Below are positions 5,753-6,373 of a stretch of 6,373 nt of DNA, one piece after another. The translations under genes and the position numbers were made by a program. Source of the stretch: Streptomyces sp. NRRL S-350 (GTDB taxonomy: Bacteria > Actinomycetota > Actinomycetes > Streptomycetales > Streptomycetaceae); contig NZ_JOHO01000123.1 of assembly GCF_000719705.1 (NCBI RefSeq), positions 1-6,373 of the forward strand, written 5' to 3'. The notes below the pieces were generated by a model. It saw only the letters and a program-made list of their open reading frames with translations, ran no database searches and was not told the origin of the DNA. Position 1 is the first letter of the stretch; each line of letters opens with the position of its first letter.

Positions 5753-6271
5753 ATGCCTCCCTCGTTCAGGACCAGTACATGGGCTCCGCCCGGTGACACG
5801 GTCGTCGCCATGGAGGGCGGCACCTTCTGGGACGCGGTGGCCGTCGGCCAGAAGCTCGGCCTGGAAGCACTCTCGATCCTCGAAGGCGAGACCGCGCGCC
5901 AGTCCGGCCCGGTGATCTGGGACAGCAGGCGTGAGCCGCGGATCTACTTCCTGGTGCCCCCGAGCAGCGGTATCGACGCTGAAGCGCTCGCGTGCCGGCT
6001 GCTCAGCTTCGGCGACTACGTCGCCGTCCCGGGCGTCCTGGTCATCGAGCCGCCGGGCCCCCACTGGCTCGTGCCTCCGGACCCCGGCCAACCGGATCGG
6101 CTCGTCGATCCGGCACTCCTCGTCTCCGCCCTCAAGCGTGCTGCCGGCTCCCGTTGGGTCACCGTCTCGGTCGGCAGCGGTCAGTTGCAGGTACTTGCCG
6201 GCGACGCCCAGGTCGACGGCACCGCGTGCCTCAGCTTGTTGTTTAACCTCGGAGGTCACCCGACCTGCTGA
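5753..6271 (+). CDS. Conserved hypothetical protein, 172 aa, downstream of the XRE regulator
   Basis: The protein has no clear enzymatic motif and no signal peptide or membrane segment. Visible features are TFWDAVAVGQKLGLEALSIL (residues 24-43), WDSRREPRIYFLVPPSSG (56-73), PGPHWLVPPDPG (101-112) and a helical LLVSALKRAAG segment. The 'RIYFLVPP' strand and 'GPHWLVPP' motif recall small proteins of unknown function seen in Streptomyces accessory regions beside HTH regulators, some annotated as related to bifunctional primase/polymerase N-terminal domains. That relation is remembered only loosely and is not claimed. Codon bias is like the regulator's, and AGGAG sits 7 bases before the start. The gene is separated from the regulator by 91 bases that contain the perfect inverted repeat, so it may have its own controlled promoter. 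No function is assigned. Confidence 0.72.
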   Translation: MPPSFRTSTWAPPGDTVVAMEGGTFWDAVAVGQKLGLEALSILEGETARQSGPVIWDSRREPRIYFLVPPSSGIDAEALACRLLSFGDYVAVPGVLVIEPPGPHWLVPPDPGQPDRLVDPALLVSALKRAAGSRWVTVSVGSGQLQVLAGDAQVDGTACLSLLFNLGGHPTC

Positions 6272-6313
6272 TCCGCGGTTCTTCGCGAGACAGCAGAGGC
6301 GGCCGCCCCTCAC

Positions 6314-6338
6314 GCTTCGAGATGTCGAGTAACGAAGC
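6314..6338. repeat. Short inverted repeat before the right-edge gene
   Basis: GCTTCG (6314-6319) and CGAAGC (6333-6338) are exact complements around a 13-base spacer. This may be a weak hairpin ending the transcript of the 172-aa gene or a small operator, but six-base arms are near what chance gives. Confidence 0.25.
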
Positions 6339-6355
6339 TGAAGGAACGGCCGCTG

Positions 6356-6373
6356 GTGACGAGTCTCCCTGTG
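6356..6373 (+). CDS. Possible 5' end of another forward gene, cut by the window edge
   Basis: GTG at 6356 is preceded by AAGGAA (6341-6346) at a spacing of 9 bases, and the frame stays open to the edge as VTSLPV. Only six codons are visible, so the product cannot be named. The position about 85 bases after the 172-aa gene on the same strand would allow co-transcription. Confidence 0.35.

Overview
The DNA is very GC-rich, with GC-biased third codon positions and Streptomyces-like proteins, so the source is most likely a Streptomyces or a close actinomycete relative. The window divides into a decayed left part (about 1-3716) and an intact right part (about 3811-6373).

Left part. The window opens inside what looks like the C-terminal end of a transposase (1-75). 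Next comes a reverse-strand scrap resembling the C-terminus of an ISAs1-type transposase (229-390). A decapitated and frameshifted DUF5655 / NucS-like nuclease-type gene follows (455-1193), closed by a strong hairpin terminator (1204-1241). On the reverse strand is a DNA methyltransferase that has lost its 5' end (1281-1889). It abuts, at a sharp chimeric junction near 1889, a quinone-oxidoreductase-like gene on the forward strand that has also lost its 5' end (1888-2756). That oxidoreductase carries an in-frame Trp-to-TGA change and a 1-base deletion. An IclR-family regulator (2859-3716) is broken inside its HTH by a -1 and a +1 indel about 40 bases apart, with a TAG between them. Every gene in the first 3.7 kb is therefore partial or broken, as expected of an accessory, insertion-prone region.

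Right part. A flavoprotein gene (3811-4368, reverse) is divergent from an XRE-type HTH regulator with a helical, TPR-like C-terminal domain (4477-5661, forward). A 172-residue protein of unknown function follows on the same strand (5753-6271). A perfect AT-rich inverted repeat (5668-5689) sits just after the regulator's stop codon and before the unknown gene. A possible start of another forward gene lies at the right edge (6356). The three complete genes look like one small regulatory module: the regulator may control the divergent flavoprotein promoter and/or the downstream gene. This is inferred from layout only.

No rRNA, tRNA or CRISPR array was seen. The best candidates for something little described are the flavoprotein / XRE-TPR / 172-aa cassette with its palindrome, and the double-truncation junction at about 1889.
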